From Lateolabrax maculatus (Eukaryota > Chordata > Actinopteri > Acropomatiformes > Lateolabracidae), in NCBI GenBank assembly GCA_031216445.1, contig CM062208.1, positions 1,411,501-1,475,500 on the forward strand: DNA of 64,000 nucleotides, given 5' to 3'. This document shows positions 63,690 to 64,000 of this stretch, one piece after another. Made by a program: the position numbers and the translations under genes. Below the pieces are notes generated by a model, which made no database searches, was not told the origin of the DNA, and saw only the letters and a program-made list of their open reading frames with translations. Position 1 is the first letter of the stretch; every line of letters starts with the position of its first letter.

Positions 63690-64000
63690 AATGTCACGAG
63701 CCGCTGCTCACATAAGGAATCTTAAGCCCTAAGTAGCAAATTCATTTGCATGAGAACGAGCACCGCAAATTAGTCAGAAGGAAGAGCGCTTACAAAAGAA
63801 CGACCTCCAGTGCTTATTACTCGCCTTCGCCGGTCTTTAATGAGAAGACAAAAGAACTCATTAGGCACGTCGACGCCAAACATAAACACACACACTGCAA
63901 TTATTTTCTCTTGTTGTTACACGGCCGCGGTGCTTCACCGTCATTTACTGACGCGGAGAGCAAACACAGCATTGATTCAGGGTGAGAGGGCATCATGATA
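63690..64000. promoter_or_regulatory. Possible conserved non-coding element
   Basis: Free of recognisable repeats apart from a short (CA)n, with POU-octamer-like ATTTGCAT (63744-63751) in an inverted GCAAAT-TC-ATTTGC arrangement and TAAT-type words (TTTAATGAG, CTCATTAGG). It resembles intronic enhancer-type sequence. Conservation could not be tested. Confidence 0.3.

Larger units (their letters stand above)
36881..64000 (-). other. Upstream htr2a intron, incomplete
   Basis: The minus-strand acceptor at 36881-36890 implies an upstream exon encoding the N-terminus, TM1 and TM2. Reading the minus strand to 64000 I found no open frame resembling those segments, so this intron is longer than 27 kb. 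Its contents are mainly repeats, listed separately, plus stretches without recognisable features (37.0-38.1, 40.0-41.6, 49.4-52.9 and 59.2-60.3 kb). A candidate exon on the opposite strand lies at 52988-53103. Confidence 0.7.

Overview
The window looks like ordinary nuclear DNA of a ray-finned (teleost, percomorph-like) fish. It holds one clearly recognisable protein gene in pieces, very long non-coding stretches, many CA/TG microsatellites, and several interspersed repeats of kinds familiar from fish genomes: LINE 3' tails ending in (ACTTG)n, a TTAA-flanked MITE, 'GTAAAAGTACT' repeats and 'CTGCAGC..GATTATTTT' hAT-like repeats. Only splicing signals are seen; there is no operon structure, ribosomal or tRNA gene, or CRISPR array.

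The gene is a 5-HT2A-type serotonin receptor (htr2a) on the minus strand. Its last coding exon lies at 19745-20607 and an internal coding exon at 36680-36880, separated by a 16.1 kb intron with matching phases and consensus splice sites. Together they encode TM3 to the C-terminal PDZ ligand. The exon carrying the extracellular N-terminus, TM1 and TM2 was not found in 36881-64000, so the upstream intron exceeds 27 kb and the window ends inside it.

Layout: 1-18.8 kb is downstream flank with repeats, including a 61-bp-TIR MITE at 18027-18343 and a (TG)n compound array near 13 kb. The 3' UTR probably runs from 19744 towards AATAAA signals near 18.8 kb. 20.6-36.7 kb is an htr2a intron with LINE remnants. 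36.9-64 kb is the large upstream intron. That upstream intron contains a 3.2 kb foldback/Helitron-like element (46091-49319) built around a 1.8 kb T/G minisatellite. It also contains a 25/26-bp minisatellite, a GC3-rich candidate exon on the opposite strand (52988-53103), perfect hairpins, and several homeodomain-site-rich stretches that resemble conserved regulatory elements.

Most open reading frames outside htr2a are chance or low-complexity frames. Repeat family names and regulatory calls rest on pattern recognition alone and could not be checked by database search.
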